From NCBI GenBank assembly GCA_052148715.1, contig JBKQHQ010000072.1, forward strand, positions 4,504 through 68,503: a stretch of 64,000 nucleotides of DNA. The letters run 5' to 3'. Made by a program: the position numbers and the translations under genes. Origin of the DNA: JBKQHQ01 sp052148715 (GTDB lineage Bacteria > Pseudomonadota > Alphaproteobacteria > Rhizobiales > Xanthobacteraceae). How positions within the stretch are numbered: position 1 is the stretch's first letter; every line of letters starts with the position of its first letter. The notes under the pieces were generated by a model that was given only the letters and a program-made list of their open reading frames with translations, did not search any database and was not told the DNA's origin. Shown here in pieces: positions 42,948 to 52,489 of the stretch.

Positions 42948-44162
42948 TCAGCGCCGCGTGGCGAGGGGAACGACGTTGTGCAACTTTTCCACCCCGCTTT
43001 CAAGAAAACGACGGATATTGCGGGCGGCCTGACGTATGCGCTGCTCGTTCTCGACAAGCGCGATGCGCACGTAACCCTCACCGTGCTCGCCGAAGCCAAT
43101 CCCAGGCGAAACGGCAACCTCGGCTTTCTCGACCAGAAGCTTCGAAAATTCAACGCTACCGAATGGACGAAACGGCTCGGGTATCGGCGCCCAGGCGAAC
43201 ATCGAAGCGCTGGGAGCAGGAACTTCCCACCCGCTCCTGCCAAAGCCTTCCACCAGGACGTCGCGCCGGCGTCGGTAAATCTCGCGCATTTCGCGGATGC
43301 AGTCATCGGGGCCGTTGAGCGCGGCGGTCGCCGCAACCTGCACCGGAGTGAAGGCGCCGTAATCGAGGTACGATTTGACCCGCGCGAGCGCCGCAATGAT
43401 TCGCTCGTTTCCGACCGCGAAGCCGACCCGCCAGCCCGGCATCGAATAGGTCTTCGACATGGACGTGAATTCCACGACGACGTCCATCGCGCCCGGCACT
43501 TGCAGCACGGAGGGCGGCGGCTCGTCGAAATAGACTTCGGCGTAAGCGAGGTCGGAGAGCACGAAGATATCGTGCTTTTTGGCGAAGGCGACAAGATCGC
43601 GATAGAAGTCCAGATCCGCCACAAACCCGGTCGGGTTCGCCGGATAGCAGACCACCACCGCAATCGGCTTCGGAATCGAATGCATGACGGCGCGTTCGAG
43701 CGCCTCGAAGAAACCCGGCGTCGGCTCGGAAGGCACCGACCGGATCACCCCGCCCGCCATCAGGAAACCGAAGGCGTGGATCGGGTAGCTTGGGTTGGGA
43801 ACCAGCACCACGTCTCCAGGCGCCGAAATCGCCTGCGCCACATTGGCGAAGCCTTCCTTGGAACCCAGCGTCACGACGACCTGAGTGTCGGGATTGACCT
43901 TCACCCCGAACCGCCGTGCATAGTAGCCGGCTTGCGCTCGGCGCAGGCCGGGGATGCCCTTTGACGACGAATAGCGGTCCGTCCGCGGCTTGCCGATCGT
44001 CTCCTTGAGCTTCTCGATCACATGCGCCGGAGCCGGCAAATCCGGATTGCCCATGCCGAGATCGATGATGTCGGCACCCGCGTTTCGCGCCAGCGCCTTG
44101 ACGCGATTGACCTGCTCGAACACGTAGGGCGGCAGGCGGCGGATCCGGTGAAATTCTTCCAT
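42948..44162 (-). CDS. Class I/II PLP aminotransferase (AlaC/LL-DAP-aminotransferase-like)
   Basis: A 404-residue fold-type I aminotransferase. DLGMGNPDLPAP, the CYPANPTG block and the PLP lysine in FTSMSKTYSMPGWRVGF identify the AlaC/YfdZ group, which makes alanine or glutamate-pyruvate products; in rhizobia the gene beside hom is usually annotated as this aminotransferase or as LL-diaminopimelate aminotransferase. The ATG at 44162 has AAGGAG 8 bases upstream and is clearly the start; the ATG at 44186 overlaps that site. First gene of the aminotransferase-hom-glpX unit. Confidence 0.93.
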   Translation of the reverse strand: MEEFHRIRRLPPYVFEQVNRVKALARNAGADIIDLGMGNPDLPAPAHVIEKLKETIGKPRTDRYSSSKGIPGLRRAQAGYYARRFGVKVNPDTQVVVTLGSKEGFANVAQAISAPGDVVLVPNPSYPIHAFGFLMAGGVIRSVPSEPTPGFFEALERAVMHSIPKPIAVVVCYPANPTGFVADLDFYRDLVAFAKKHDIFVLSDLAYAEVYFDEPPPSVLQVPGAMDVVVEFTSMSKTYSMPGWRVGFAVGNERIIAALARVKSYLDYGAFTPVQVAATAALNGPDDCIREMREIYRRRRDVLVEGFGRSGWEVPAPSASMFAWAPIPEPFRPFGSVEFSKLLVEKAEVAVSPGIGFGEHGEGYVRIALVENEQRIRQAARNIRRFLESGVEKLHNVVPLATRR

Positions 44163-44228
44163 AAGACAAGCTCCTTCGCCCGGCACTCCCGACCCAAGCG
44201 GCGCTGGCCAGCGCGAAAGCCTCTTGTA

Positions 44229-44573
44229 TCACGGGTTGCGGTCGCTGCCAGTAGCTTGTGCGGTTGGGAGGTCGGGTTTTACCGGCTTCTTGTTCGATGC
44301 GTCGGCCGCCCCGGGCTGAGGATTCGCCGTCTTCTGCTGGACGCGGCTTGTTACCGCATCGCGGACGTTGATCAGGTCCTTCTGGGCTTGCTGTTGCTGC
44401 GTAGCGTTGAGCGTCGAGTTCGAACGCGGCGGCGGCATGTCGTGCACTCCCGGATACGGAATGTGCGCGGATGGCAGCTCTGTCCCCGGCTTCTGTGCGT
44501 CGCCGACATTTGTCGAGCATGCGGAGAGCAGAACGCCCGCCGTGAGCAGGGCCAATGCTGCAGCGCAATGCAC
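44229..44573 (-). CDS. Small predicted lipoprotein
   Basis: A 114-residue lipoprotein. The start is a GTG at 44573, chosen because AAGGAG lies 5 bases before it, while the in-frame ATG at 44615 has no ribosome site and adds residues before the signal core. The leader CAAALALLTAGVLLSAC ends in the lipobox LSAC. The mature part is short, proline/asparagine-rich (HIPYPGVHDMPPPRS) with one helix (NATQQQQAQKDLINVRDAV). Similar small lipoproteins of unknown role are found beside this aminotransferase in bradyrhizobia. It is in line with, and 66 bases upstream of, the aminotransferase gene. Confidence 0.7.
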   Translation of the reverse strand: MHCAAALALLTAGVLLSACSTNVGDAQKPGTELPSAHIPYPGVHDMPPPRSNSTLNATQQQQAQKDLINVRDAVTSRVQQKTANPQPGAADASNKKPVKPDLPTAQATGSDRNP

Positions 44574-44826
44574 GGTCGCTCCTTGGCCTAGACGAATTAA
44601 CCAATTTCCGGACATGTGCAGCGCGACGTTACTCCTCAGTCTTGCAACTGATTAGACGATCACGGAAATGATAGCATTGTCAATTGATTGACCCGATCGC
44701 GTAGACCCCCAATATGTCGAAAGCAAGGATTTGAAATTGCGGGACGCTCGCGCAAGGTTGATGATACCTTCAGGTGCCGACCTCCGCGGTAGACTATAAC
44801 ATGTTCGGCGGCGGGCGAGTTTCAGC

Positions 44827-46635
44827 ATGAATGACCAAGCACCCATACAAGCGGCTAAAGCCACCCCTGTCGACGCCGAGATTTTTGCCCGCAATCTTGC
44901 GCGCATGATCGAAGAAGGTGGCAAGGCGCTCGCCGCCTATTTGCGTCCGCGCGAGACCGGCGAAATCAAGAGTGAGTTCGCCGAGCAAGTAACCGATGCG
45001 GTCAAGACGCTGGGTGAGGTAGCAGAGTACTGGTTGGCGGATCCACAGCGCGCGCTCGAGCTGCAGGCAACCCTCGGCAAAGCCTATCTCGACCTGTGGG
45101 GAAGCGCGGTCCGACGCATGACGGGCGAACCCGGTCCTCCGGTGACACACCCCGATCCAAAGGACCGACGCTTCGCCGATCCGGAATGGTCATCGAACCA
45201 ATTTTTCGATTTCATCAAGCAGGCCTACCTGCTGACCACCCAGTTCGCCGACCGGTTGGTCAAGGACGCCGAATCCCTCGACCCACACACGCGGCAAAAA
45301 GCGGCGTTTTATGTACGGCAGATCGCCAACGCTATCTCGCCGTCGAATTTCGTGCTGACCAACCCGGAGCTCCTACGCGAGACCCTCGGGTCGAACGCGG
45401 AGAACCTGGTTCGCGGCATGCACATGCTGGCCGAGGACATCGAGGCCGGACACGGCGACCTGAAAATTCGCCAGTCCGATCCGACCATGTTCGCGCTCGG
45501 GCGCAACCTCGCGGTCACGCCAGGCAAGGTGATTTATCAGAACGAGCTGATGCAGCTCATCCAGTACACGCCGAGCACGGGGAAAGTGCTCAAACATCCC
45601 TTGCTGATCGTACCGCCGTGGATCAACAAATTTTACATCCTTGATCTGACACCGGACAAATCCTTCATCAAGTGGTGCGTCGACAATGGGTTGACGGTGT
45701 TTGTCATTTCCTGGGTTAATCCCGACGCCCGCCTGGCACAAAAAAGCTTCGAAGATTACATGCGCGAGGGTGTGATCGAAGCCCTCGAGATCATCAAGAA
45801 GGTGACGAGCGAAACCAAGGTGCACGCCATCGGCTATTGTGTCGGCGGCACGCTGCTCGCGATTACGCTCGCCTACCTGGCCGCCAGGCGCCGAGAACGG
45901 GTGCTATCGGCGACATTCTTCGCCGCCCAGGTCGACTTCGGGCACGCGGGGGACCTCCAGGTCTTCGTCGACGAGGAGCAGGTCGCCGCCCTCGAGCGGC
46001 AGATGGCCGAACGCGGATATCTCGAAGGCAAGAAAATGGCCACCGCGTTCAATATGCTGCGGTCGAACGACTTGGTCTGGCCATATGTCATCAACAACTA
46101 TCTGAAGGGCAAAGCACCGTTCCCCTTCGATCTTTTGTATTGGAATTCCGATGCGACGCGCATGCCGGCCGCCAATCATTCGTTCTATCTGCGCACCTGC
46201 TATCTCCACAACCAGCTGACGAAAGGCGAGATGAAAGTCGGCGGCGTCTACCTCGATCTGCGCAAGGTCAAGGCGCCAGTCTACAATCTGGCCACGCGCG
46301 AAGATCATATCGCGCCCGCGAAATCGGTGTTGGTCGGTTGCAAATTCTTCGGCGGTCCCGTGCGCTTCGTGCTGGCGGGCTCCGGACATATTGCGGGCGT
46401 GGTGAATCCGCCGGGGAAGAAGAAATATCAGTATTGGACCGGCGCCAAGCCGCGCGGCGACGATGTCGAAGCTTGGCTCGCCAAGGCGCAGGAGCACCCG
46501 GGCTCGTGGTGGCCCGATTGGCTGCAGTGGATCCGCAAGCAGGATTCGGCCGAAGTCAACGCGCGTACGCCCGGCGGCGGGAAGCTCACGCCGCTTGAAG
46601 ACGCGCCCGGCTCCTACGTGAAGGTCAAGGAGTAG
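44827..46635 (+). CDS. phaC: Class I poly(3-hydroxyalkanoate) synthase
   Basis: A 602-residue PHA synthase, polymerising (R)-3-hydroxyacyl-CoA into storage granules. N-terminal domain about 1-220; the alpha/beta-hydrolase core starts at the LIVPPWINKFYILDL block. The lipase-like box is GYCVGG with catalytic Cys338. DLLYWNSDATRMP, the Asp of ATREDHIAP and the His of GSGHIAGVVNPP complete the triad. Length and absence of a PhaE partner make it class I. It is divergent from the lipoprotein-aminotransferase unit and converges with argC. No phaAB or phasin gene in the window. Confidence 0.96.
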   Translation: MNDQAPIQAAKATPVDAEIFARNLARMIEEGGKALAAYLRPRETGEIKSEFAEQVTDAVKTLGEVAEYWLADPQRALELQATLGKAYLDLWGSAVRRMTGEPGPPVTHPDPKDRRFADPEWSSNQFFDFIKQAYLLTTQFADRLVKDAESLDPHTRQKAAFYVRQIANAISPSNFVLTNPELLRETLGSNAENLVRGMHMLAEDIEAGHGDLKIRQSDPTMFALGRNLAVTPGKVIYQNELMQLIQYTPSTGKVLKHPLLIVPPWINKFYILDLTPDKSFIKWCVDNGLTVFVISWVNPDARLAQKSFEDYMREGVIEALEIIKKVTSETKVHAIGYCVGGTLLAITLAYLAARRRERVLSATFFAAQVDFGHAGDLQVFVDEEQVAALERQMAERGYLEGKKMATAFNMLRSNDLVWPYVINNYLKGKAPFPFDLLYWNSDATRMPAANHSFYLRTCYLHNQLTKGEMKVGGVYLDLRKVKAPVYNLATREDHIAPAKSVLVGCKFFGGPVRFVLAGSGHIAGVVNPPGKKKYQYWTGAKPRGDDVEAWLAKAQEHPGSWWPDWLQWIRKQDSAEVNARTPGGGKLTPLEDAPGSYVKVKE

Positions 46636-46664
46636 CGAGCCAGTGCGCAAAGAGGCGCGGTAGG

Positions 46665-47720
46665 TTACGGAAACAGGGCCACCTGCTCCAAGCCCAGCGT
46701 TTCCGGGAAGCCGAGCATCAGGTTCATGTTCTGCATGGCCTGACCGGAAGCCCCCTTCACCAGATTGTCCAACGCCGAGACGATGATCGCGCGGCCGGGG
46801 ACTCGATCTTTGGCGAGCCCGATGAAGGTCATGTTGGAGCCGCGCACGTGCCGCGTGTGCGGAACCTCGCCAAACGGCAGCAGGTGAACGAATGGTTCGC
46901 CGGCATAGGCGTCGCGGAGGATCTGAAGCAAGGCCTCGGGCGTGCGATCGCGCCCGCGCACGTAGATCGTGGAGAGAATTCCCCGGTTCATCGGGACGAG
47001 ATGAGGGGTGAATGTCACGACGACGTCGCGCCCGGCGGCTTTCGAGAACTCCTGATCGAGCTCGGCCATATGGCGGTGATGGCCGACGCCGTAGGCGTTG
47101 AAGCCCTCGGCGACCTCTGAGAACAGCATCGCTTCCTTCGCCGCCCGCCCGGAGCCGGTCATGCCGGACTTGGCGTCGATGACGATCTCATCCGGATCGA
47201 TTGCGTTTGCTTTGAGGAGCGGGATCAGCGGCAGCTGTGCGCAGGTCGTATAGCAGCCGGGATTGGCGACGAGCTTCGCCTCCTTGATGTCGCGCCGGTA
47301 TGCTTCCACGAGGCCGTACACTGCCCTCGACTGCAGCTCTGGCGCCTGGTGCTCGTGGCCATACCAGCGCGCGTAAGCGGCGGGGTCGCGCAGGCGGAAG
47401 TCGGCCGAAAGATCGACGACCTTGCTCCCCGGCGCCGCCGCAAAGAGCTGCGCGATCACTTGCTGCGTGGTCGCGTGCGGCAGCGCGCAAAAGACAAGGT
47501 CGAGGCCCAGACCGGCCCAGTCGAGTGCATCGAGCGCCACGAGCTTCGGCAGGGCAAAGGGCGAGAATTGCGGGAAAACCTCGCGCATCTCCTGCCCTGC
47601 CCGGCGCTCCGCCGTCAGCAGCGCGATTTCGACGCGCGGGTGACACAGGAGCAAGCGCACGAGCTCGGCGCCCGTATAGCCGGACGCGCCAAGCACGCCG
47701 ATCTTGGCTTTGGTTGCCAT
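46665..47720 (-). CDS. argC: N-acetyl-gamma-glutamyl-phosphate reductase
   Basis: The 351-residue arginine biosynthesis enzyme reducing N-acetylglutamyl phosphate. NADP motif GVLGASGYTGAEL at the N-terminus, catalytic Cys156 in VANPGCYTT, DAKSGMTGSGR and HHRHMAEL follow. The start ATG at 47720 is at the conserved beginning. It converges with phaC (29 bases apart). In rhizobia argC usually follows rpsI; here the upstream neighbour on the same strand is a DedA gene across about 280 bases. Confidence 0.96.
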   Translation of the reverse strand: MATKAKIGVLGASGYTGAELVRLLLCHPRVEIALLTAERRAGQEMREVFPQFSPFALPKLVALDALDWAGLGLDLVFCALPHATTQQVIAQLFAAAPGSKVVDLSADFRLRDPAAYARWYGHEHQAPELQSRAVYGLVEAYRRDIKEAKLVANPGCYTTCAQLPLIPLLKANAIDPDEIVIDAKSGMTGSGRAAKEAMLFSEVAEGFNAYGVGHHRHMAELDQEFSKAAGRDVVVTFTPHLVPMNRGILSTIYVRGRDRTPEALLQILRDAYAGEPFVHLLPFGEVPHTRHVRGSNMTFIGLAKDRVPGRAIIVSALDNLVKGASGQAMQNMNLMLGFPETLGLEQVALFP

Positions 47721-47997
47721 GACTCAATTCCCTCCGCTCATCATCGTCCGCATCGGAAACGGACATTCCAAACGGCCTGCCGCGCCGGAAGCCTCAGATT
47801 GTGTGCGGTGGGTGGGAAAGATAAAGAGGGGTGCCGCACAATCGGAGCCGGCGGCACGCGGCGATCACGCACGCATGCCCGGTGCCCGCGGGGCGCGGCA
47901 ACGGCTACGGTCTCGTGTGGCATTGATCGTCATGCGCGGCGTCTTAGCGATGCGGCGTCGGCGGGTCAAGGATGTATTAAGTTCCGCTGACAGCCGG

Positions 47998-48516
47998 CTA
48001 CATGAGAAACTTCATCCCGAAGATTCCGGGCGCCAGCAGCGCCGCAGCCCAGACGAACGCCGAGGTGAAGTTGGCGAACTGGAACCACCAGTACGGCATG
48101 GTGAAGATACCGGCCGCCAGCGGAACCGTCGCCCGCAATGGTCCAAAAAAGCGGCCGATAAAGATGCCGGGCACCCCCCAGCGCTGCACGAACTGCTCGC
48201 CGCGGGGCAGCAACCCGGGATGGCGCGACAGCGGCCAAAACGTGGCCAATCCGTCTTTGAACGTCATGCCGAGCCAATAGGACAGCCAATCGCCAACCGC
48301 CGCGCCGAGCGCCGCGCCGATCCAAATCGGCATGAAATCGATCCCGGTTATTCCAATCAGCGCGCCGATGCCGATCAATGCCGACCAGGCGGGTATCAAC
48401 AGCGAAATGAAGGCGAGCGATTCGCCGAACGCGAGACCGAACACGATCGGCGTCGCCCAAGCTTCATGCTCGCGAACGAAATCAATGGTGGATTGGGCAA
48501 TATCCGCAAACGCCAT
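47998..48516 (-). CDS. DedA-family membrane protein
   Basis: A 172-residue inner-membrane protein. The FGLAFGESLAFISLLIPAW block, the re-entrant GAALGAAVGDWLSYWLG segment and the family core GRFFGPLRATVPLAAGIFTMPYWWFQFANFTSAFVWA identify it as DedA/SNARE-associated type. Members of this superfamily move lipids such as undecaprenyl phosphate and support membrane homeostasis. The ATG at 48516 starts just before the first amphipathic helix; the upstream frame is not protein-like. Confidence 0.88.
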   Translation of the reverse strand: MAFADIAQSTIDFVREHEAWATPIVFGLAFGESLAFISLLIPAWSALIGIGALIGITGIDFMPIWIGAALGAAVGDWLSYWLGMTFKDGLATFWPLSRHPGLLPRGEQFVQRWGVPGIFIGRFFGPLRATVPLAAGIFTMPYWWFQFANFTSAFVWAAALLAPGIFGMKFLM

Positions 48517-48865
48517 CGTCAAACCGAAACCAAATCGTAACCTTCCACGCCACCAAATGAAGCACAAGACATCGGCGCAGCCGAATCGCCGAGGATCCCG
48601 CTGATGAAGGCCGATGCGAGGCCAGCTTGCATTCGGTCGCCCAATTTGTGCCGCGGCAGAGCGTTAGTGTTATTCGTGGATGATGAGCGCACTGGTTTGA
48701 TTATACCCCTCCGCAAACTCATAAGAGCTCTGGACCCGGCGATCAAGGCGCGCCAGCACCGAATTCCGGCCTTGACGCCTGTTCCGCGGCAACGCGACTA
48801 GCCGTCGCTTCTTCGCATGGCATAGTCGGGCTAAATGATTCGTTTGTAAGGCGCTGGTCGAGGCA
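48517..48865. other. Divergent intergenic region, dedA-parE
   Basis: About 350 bases between two divergent genes. No convincing coding frame or RNA gene. It must hold both promoters; the somewhat AT-richer stretch at 48660-48730 (GTTAGTGTTATTCGTGG, GGTTTGATTATACCCC) is the likeliest place, but I see no clear pair of boxes. Confidence 0.4.
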
Positions 48866-50929
48866 ATGGGAAAAACAGCCAAACCGAGCCCGAAGAGCCG
48901 GGATCTATTCGCTAGTGTGCCTGACCCGGCGCCGCGCCGGCGGGCTGGCCGCGAGGCGCCGCCCCCGCGTGCCGGCTCGGGCGCCGAGGCCAACTATACC
49001 GCCCGCCACATCGAAGTGCTGGAGGGGCTTGAGCCGGTGCGCCGCCGGCCCGGCATGTATATCGGCGGCACCGATGAAAAGGCGCTGCATCACCTCTTCG
49101 CCGAGGTGATCGATAATTCGATGGACGAGGCACTCGCCGGCCACGCGACCTTCATCGAGGTCGAGATGGAGGCCGACGGATTCGTTCGCGTGACCGACAA
49201 CGGCCGCGGCATTCCAGTCGATCCGCATCCCAAGTTTCCCAAGAAGTCGGCGCTCGAAGTGATAATGTGCACGCTGCATTCGGGCGGCAAATTCGACTCG
49301 GAGGTTTATGAGACATCCGGCGGCCTCCATGGCGTCGGCGTCTCAGTCGTGAATGCGCTTTCTGAGCGGCTCGAGGTCGAGGTCGCGCGCGGGCAGGTCC
49401 TGTACCGTCAGGTTTTCGAACGCGGTGTCCCGAAGAGCAAGCTGGAGAATCTCGGCCGCGTCGCGAACCGGCGTGGGACCACGGTGCGGTTCAAACAGGA
49501 CCCACAGATCTTCGGCGCCAAGGCCGCGTTCAAGCCGCAACGCTTGTTCAAGATGGCCCGCTCGAAGGCCTATCTGTACGGCGGCGTCGAGATCCGCTGG
49601 AAGTGCGCGAGCGAGCTCCTGCGCGGCATCGACGACGTGCCGGCGCAGGAGACCTTTCACTTTCCCGATGGCCTCAAGGACTTCCTCACCGCCGCAATCC
49701 ACAACGACACACTCGTCCACCCCGACATCTTCACCGGCAAAGCCGGCAAGACCGGTACGCACGGCGCGGTGGAGTGGGCGGTGGCATGGACCGCCGACGC
49801 CGACGGCTTCATCTCCTCTTACTGCAACACGATTCCGACGCCGGACGGCGGCACCCACGAATCCGGGCTGCGTGGCGCCCTCATCAAGGGCTTGAAGGAT
49901 CACGCCGAGCGGACCGGCCAGGAGAAGCGCGCCTCGTCCGTCACAAGCGAGGACATCATGACCGGCGCCGCCTGCATGCTGTCCGTGTTCATCCGCGAGC
50001 CTGAATTCCAGGGCCAGACCAAGGATCGTCTGGCAACCGCCGAGGCGCAGCGCATCGTTGAGCAAGGGATCCGCGACCCGTTCGACCATTGGCTCGCCGG
50101 AAATCCCGTGCAAGCCAACAAGCTGCTCGATTTCGTCATCGAGCGCGCAGATGAACGGGTCCGACGCCGTCAGGAAAAGGAGATTTCACGCAAGTCGGCC
50201 GTGCGCAAGCTGCGGCTGCCCGGCAAGCTCGCGGACTGCACCAATTCCGGCGCGCAAGGATCAGAAATCTTCATTGTCGAAGGCGACTCGGCCGGCGGTT
50301 CGGCGAAGCAGGCGCGCGATCGCGCCACCCAGGCGGTGTTGCCGTTGCGCGGCAAGATTCTCAATGTCGCGTCGGCGGGTCGGGACAAGCTCGCACAGAA
50401 CCAGCAACTTGCAGATCTGACGCAGGCGCTCGGCTGCGGCGCCAGCGCGCATTACCGCGACGAGGACCTACGCTACGAGAAGGTGATCATCATGACGGAC
50501 GCCGACGTCGACGGCGCCCATATCGCCTCGCTCCTGATCACCTTCTTCTACCGGCAAATGCCGCAGCTGATCGACAACGGTCACCTCTATCTCGCGGTGC
50601 CGCCGCTCTATCGGCTCTCGCATGGCGGCAAGAACTTCTATGCGCGCGACGATGGGCACAAGAATGAGATCCTGAAACGGGAGTTTCACGCCAACGCCAA
50701 GGTAGAGGTCGGACGCTTCAAAGGCCTCGGCGAGATGATGGCGAGCCAGCTCAAGGAGACGACGATGGATCCCCGCAAGCGCACCCTGCTGCGCGTCGTC
50801 CTCCTCACCGATGACCGCGAGGATACCGCCGACTCGGTCGAGCGCCTGATGGGCACCAAAGCCGAGGCCCGGTTCGCCTTCATCCAGGAGAAGGCGGAGT
50901 TCGCGAACGAGGAAATGTTGGACGTGTAA
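48866..50929 (+). CDS. parE: DNA topoisomerase IV subunit B
   Basis: A 687-residue GHKL type IIA topoisomerase ATPase subunit that decatenates chromosomes. RRRPGMYIGG and EVIDNSMDEALAG (ATP site), GRGIPVDPHP, GGLHGVGVSVVNAL, then the TOPRIM motifs EGDSAGGSAKQARDR and TDADVDGAHI. The length lacks the insert usual in GyrB (about 800 residues), so ParE is preferred. The N-terminal 45 residues are a basic, Pro/Ala-rich extension often seen in alphaproteobacterial ParE. ParC is not in the window. Confidence 0.93.
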   Translation: MGKTAKPSPKSRDLFASVPDPAPRRRAGREAPPPRAGSGAEANYTARHIEVLEGLEPVRRRPGMYIGGTDEKALHHLFAEVIDNSMDEALAGHATFIEVEMEADGFVRVTDNGRGIPVDPHPKFPKKSALEVIMCTLHSGGKFDSEVYETSGGLHGVGVSVVNALSERLEVEVARGQVLYRQVFERGVPKSKLENLGRVANRRGTTVRFKQDPQIFGAKAAFKPQRLFKMARSKAYLYGGVEIRWKCASELLRGIDDVPAQETFHFPDGLKDFLTAAIHNDTLVHPDIFTGKAGKTGTHGAVEWAVAWTADADGFISSYCNTIPTPDGGTHESGLRGALIKGLKDHAERTGQEKRASSVTSEDIMTGAACMLSVFIREPEFQGQTKDRLATAEAQRIVEQGIRDPFDHWLAGNPVQANKLLDFVIERADERVRRRQEKEISRKSAVRKLRLPGKLADCTNSGAQGSEIFIVEGDSAGGSAKQARDRATQAVLPLRGKILNVASAGRDKLAQNQQLADLTQALGCGASAHYRDEDLRYEKVIIMTDADVDGAHIASLLITFFYRQMPQLIDNGHLYLAVPPLYRLSHGGKNFYARDDGHKNEILKREFHANAKVEVGRFKGLGEMMASQLKETTMDPRKRTLLRVVLLTDDREDTADSVERLMGTKAEARFAFIQEKAEFANEEMLDV

Positions 50930-51013
50930 GGAGCAGGAATCAGAAACCAGATGTCAGTAATCAAGCATCGACTTTTCTGATCACTGATACCTGACCTGGG
51001 ATACCTGATACGG

Positions 51014-52006
51014 CTACTCTTCGAAGTGTAGATGGGCCGCCTTTACGATATCGGAAATCTTCGCGATATCGTCGTCGATCATGCTTCGGAAATCATCCGA
51101 GGCATTACCGCCGGGATTGACCGCCATCGCCTTGAGCTTCTCTTGCACGCCGGGATCGTGGACGGCGGCGCGAACAGTGGCTTCGAGCTTCTTGGCAATG
51201 GCCGGCGGAGCGCCGGCCGGCATGAATACCCCGCTCCATAGCTGGATATCGACCTCGGGAAGCCCGGCCTCGGTCATGCTGGGGACATCCGGTAGTTCCG
51301 CCGAGCGCGCGTTGCCGGTGACCGCCAGCGCGCGCACCTTCCCGCCCTTTACCATCGGAACCGTGGGCGGACCATCCGCAATGGCAAAGAGGGTCTGCTC
51401 GCCGAGCACGCTGAGCAACATCTCGTTGCTGCTCTTGTAGAAGATCGCCACGCCCGGCATTCCGGTCTTCAGCTTCAGCAGCTCCGATGTAATCGTGAAG
51501 GCCGGCGAGGTCGTGGCATAATTCGCCTTGTCGGGATGTGCCTTCGCCCGCTCAACGAGCTCCTTGACCGATTTGATCGAGCTGTCGGCGGAGACGCAAA
51601 GGATGAGCGGGAAATTCGCGATCATCGACAGCGGAATGAAGCTGCGCGTCGGGTGGTAGGACAGGTTCGGATAGATCGCCGAGGCGATCGAGGCCATGCC
51701 GCTGGCGCCGACCATGAGGGCGTAGCCATCGGCCGGCTGCCCCGCAACATACTCGGCGGCAATGCGGCCGCCGGCACCGGGCTTGTTCTCGATGATCACG
51801 GATTGACCGAGAATGTCGGACATTTTTTGCCCGACCAACCGGGCAAATATGTCGTTGCCGCCGCCCGCAGCAAATCCCACGGTCATCCTGATCGGCTTGT
51901 TGGGAAATCCCACATCCTGTGCGTGCGCATGGATGACGGCGCACCCGAGCACCAGCAGCACCAGGGCCGAACGAGCGAGCGCGCACGCAAACCGCAGCGT
52001 GATCAT
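51014..52006 (-). CDS. Bug/TctC-family solute-binding protein
   Basis: A 330-residue periplasmic binding protein. Signal peptide ends AHAQ, then the family start FPNKPIRMTVGFAAGGGND with the first binding loop, VIENKPGAGG, and the usual second lobe. The ATG at 52006 has GGGAGGA just before it. It stands alone between parE (convergent) and the helicase gene (divergent), without transporter membrane genes: the third orphan of this family in the window. Ligand unknown. Confidence 0.88.
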   Translation of the reverse strand: MITLRFACALARSALVLLVLGCAVIHAHAQDVGFPNKPIRMTVGFAAGGGNDIFARLVGQKMSDILGQSVIIENKPGAGGRIAAEYVAGQPADGYALMVGASGMASIASAIYPNLSYHPTRSFIPLSMIANFPLILCVSADSSIKSVKELVERAKAHPDKANYATTSPAFTITSELLKLKTGMPGVAIFYKSSNEMLLSVLGEQTLFAIADGPPTVPMVKGGKVRALAVTGNARSAELPDVPSMTEAGLPEVDIQLWSGVFMPAGAPPAIAKKLEATVRAAVHDPGVQEKLKAMAVNPGGNASDDFRSMIDDDIAKISDIVKAAHLHFEE

Positions 52007-52489
52007 CGAGGTCCTCCCTTCATTGGCCCTACGCCGGCGAGCTCGACGCACTGGCGTGTGGAGCATAGCGGCCGCGCGGCTCGATCGAAAGGAGGCTGTC
52101 GTGACCGTTGCTCATGGCGCGGCTCGGTACCCGCTTGCCCAAGCTCGAACGATTGAATGCGTCGCTTGCCCTGACGCTGCGTGGCTCTCTGGCCGGCCGG
52201 TTCGTCACGATCGACCAAGGCTTGAGCCGCCTGGGGGTAGGTGACTGAGGAATAATTAAGAATAACCCCCGAAACACGTTGTGGATTTGTGACGCTTATA
52301 TGAAAAGGGCAAGTATTTGTTCGACTTGTTGCGCCTGCGAAGGATTGACTTTCGCCCCGTCGTGCCTATGTTCCCGGCATTCGGTTCGACGATCAGATTC
52401 GATGATCGAGATCAACCGTTCACCCCGCGCAACGAGAAGTCGTGGGTTTGCGTCCGGCGCGGTAAAGCCCGGACTCTATTCGAGGTTTC
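52007..52489. other. Long divergent intergenic region before the helicase gene
   Basis: About 480 bases. It holds the promoters of the leftward Bug gene and of the rightward helicase. I see no protein-like frame. If the promoter at 52345-52372 is right, the helicase mRNA has a leader of about 110 bases, which could allow cold-type regulation, but I find no cold-shock box. Confidence 0.4.
52345..52372 (+). promoter_or_regulatory. rhlE: Candidate sigma-70 promoter of the helicase gene
   Basis: TTGACT (52345-52350) and TATGTT (52367-52372) separated by 16 bases, a good match to the -35/-10 consensus, about 118 bases before the helicase ATG. Confidence 0.45.

Noticed and set aside
42120..43964. 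614-codon plus-strand open frame across hom and the aminotransferase
   Set aside because: Antisense of two clearly conserved enzymes; no motifs of its own.
50986..51008. Direct repeat GATACCTGA twice between parE and the Bug gene
   Set aside because: Only two short copies in a small convergent spacer; could be chance or a worn repeat, and no array or mobile element is evident.
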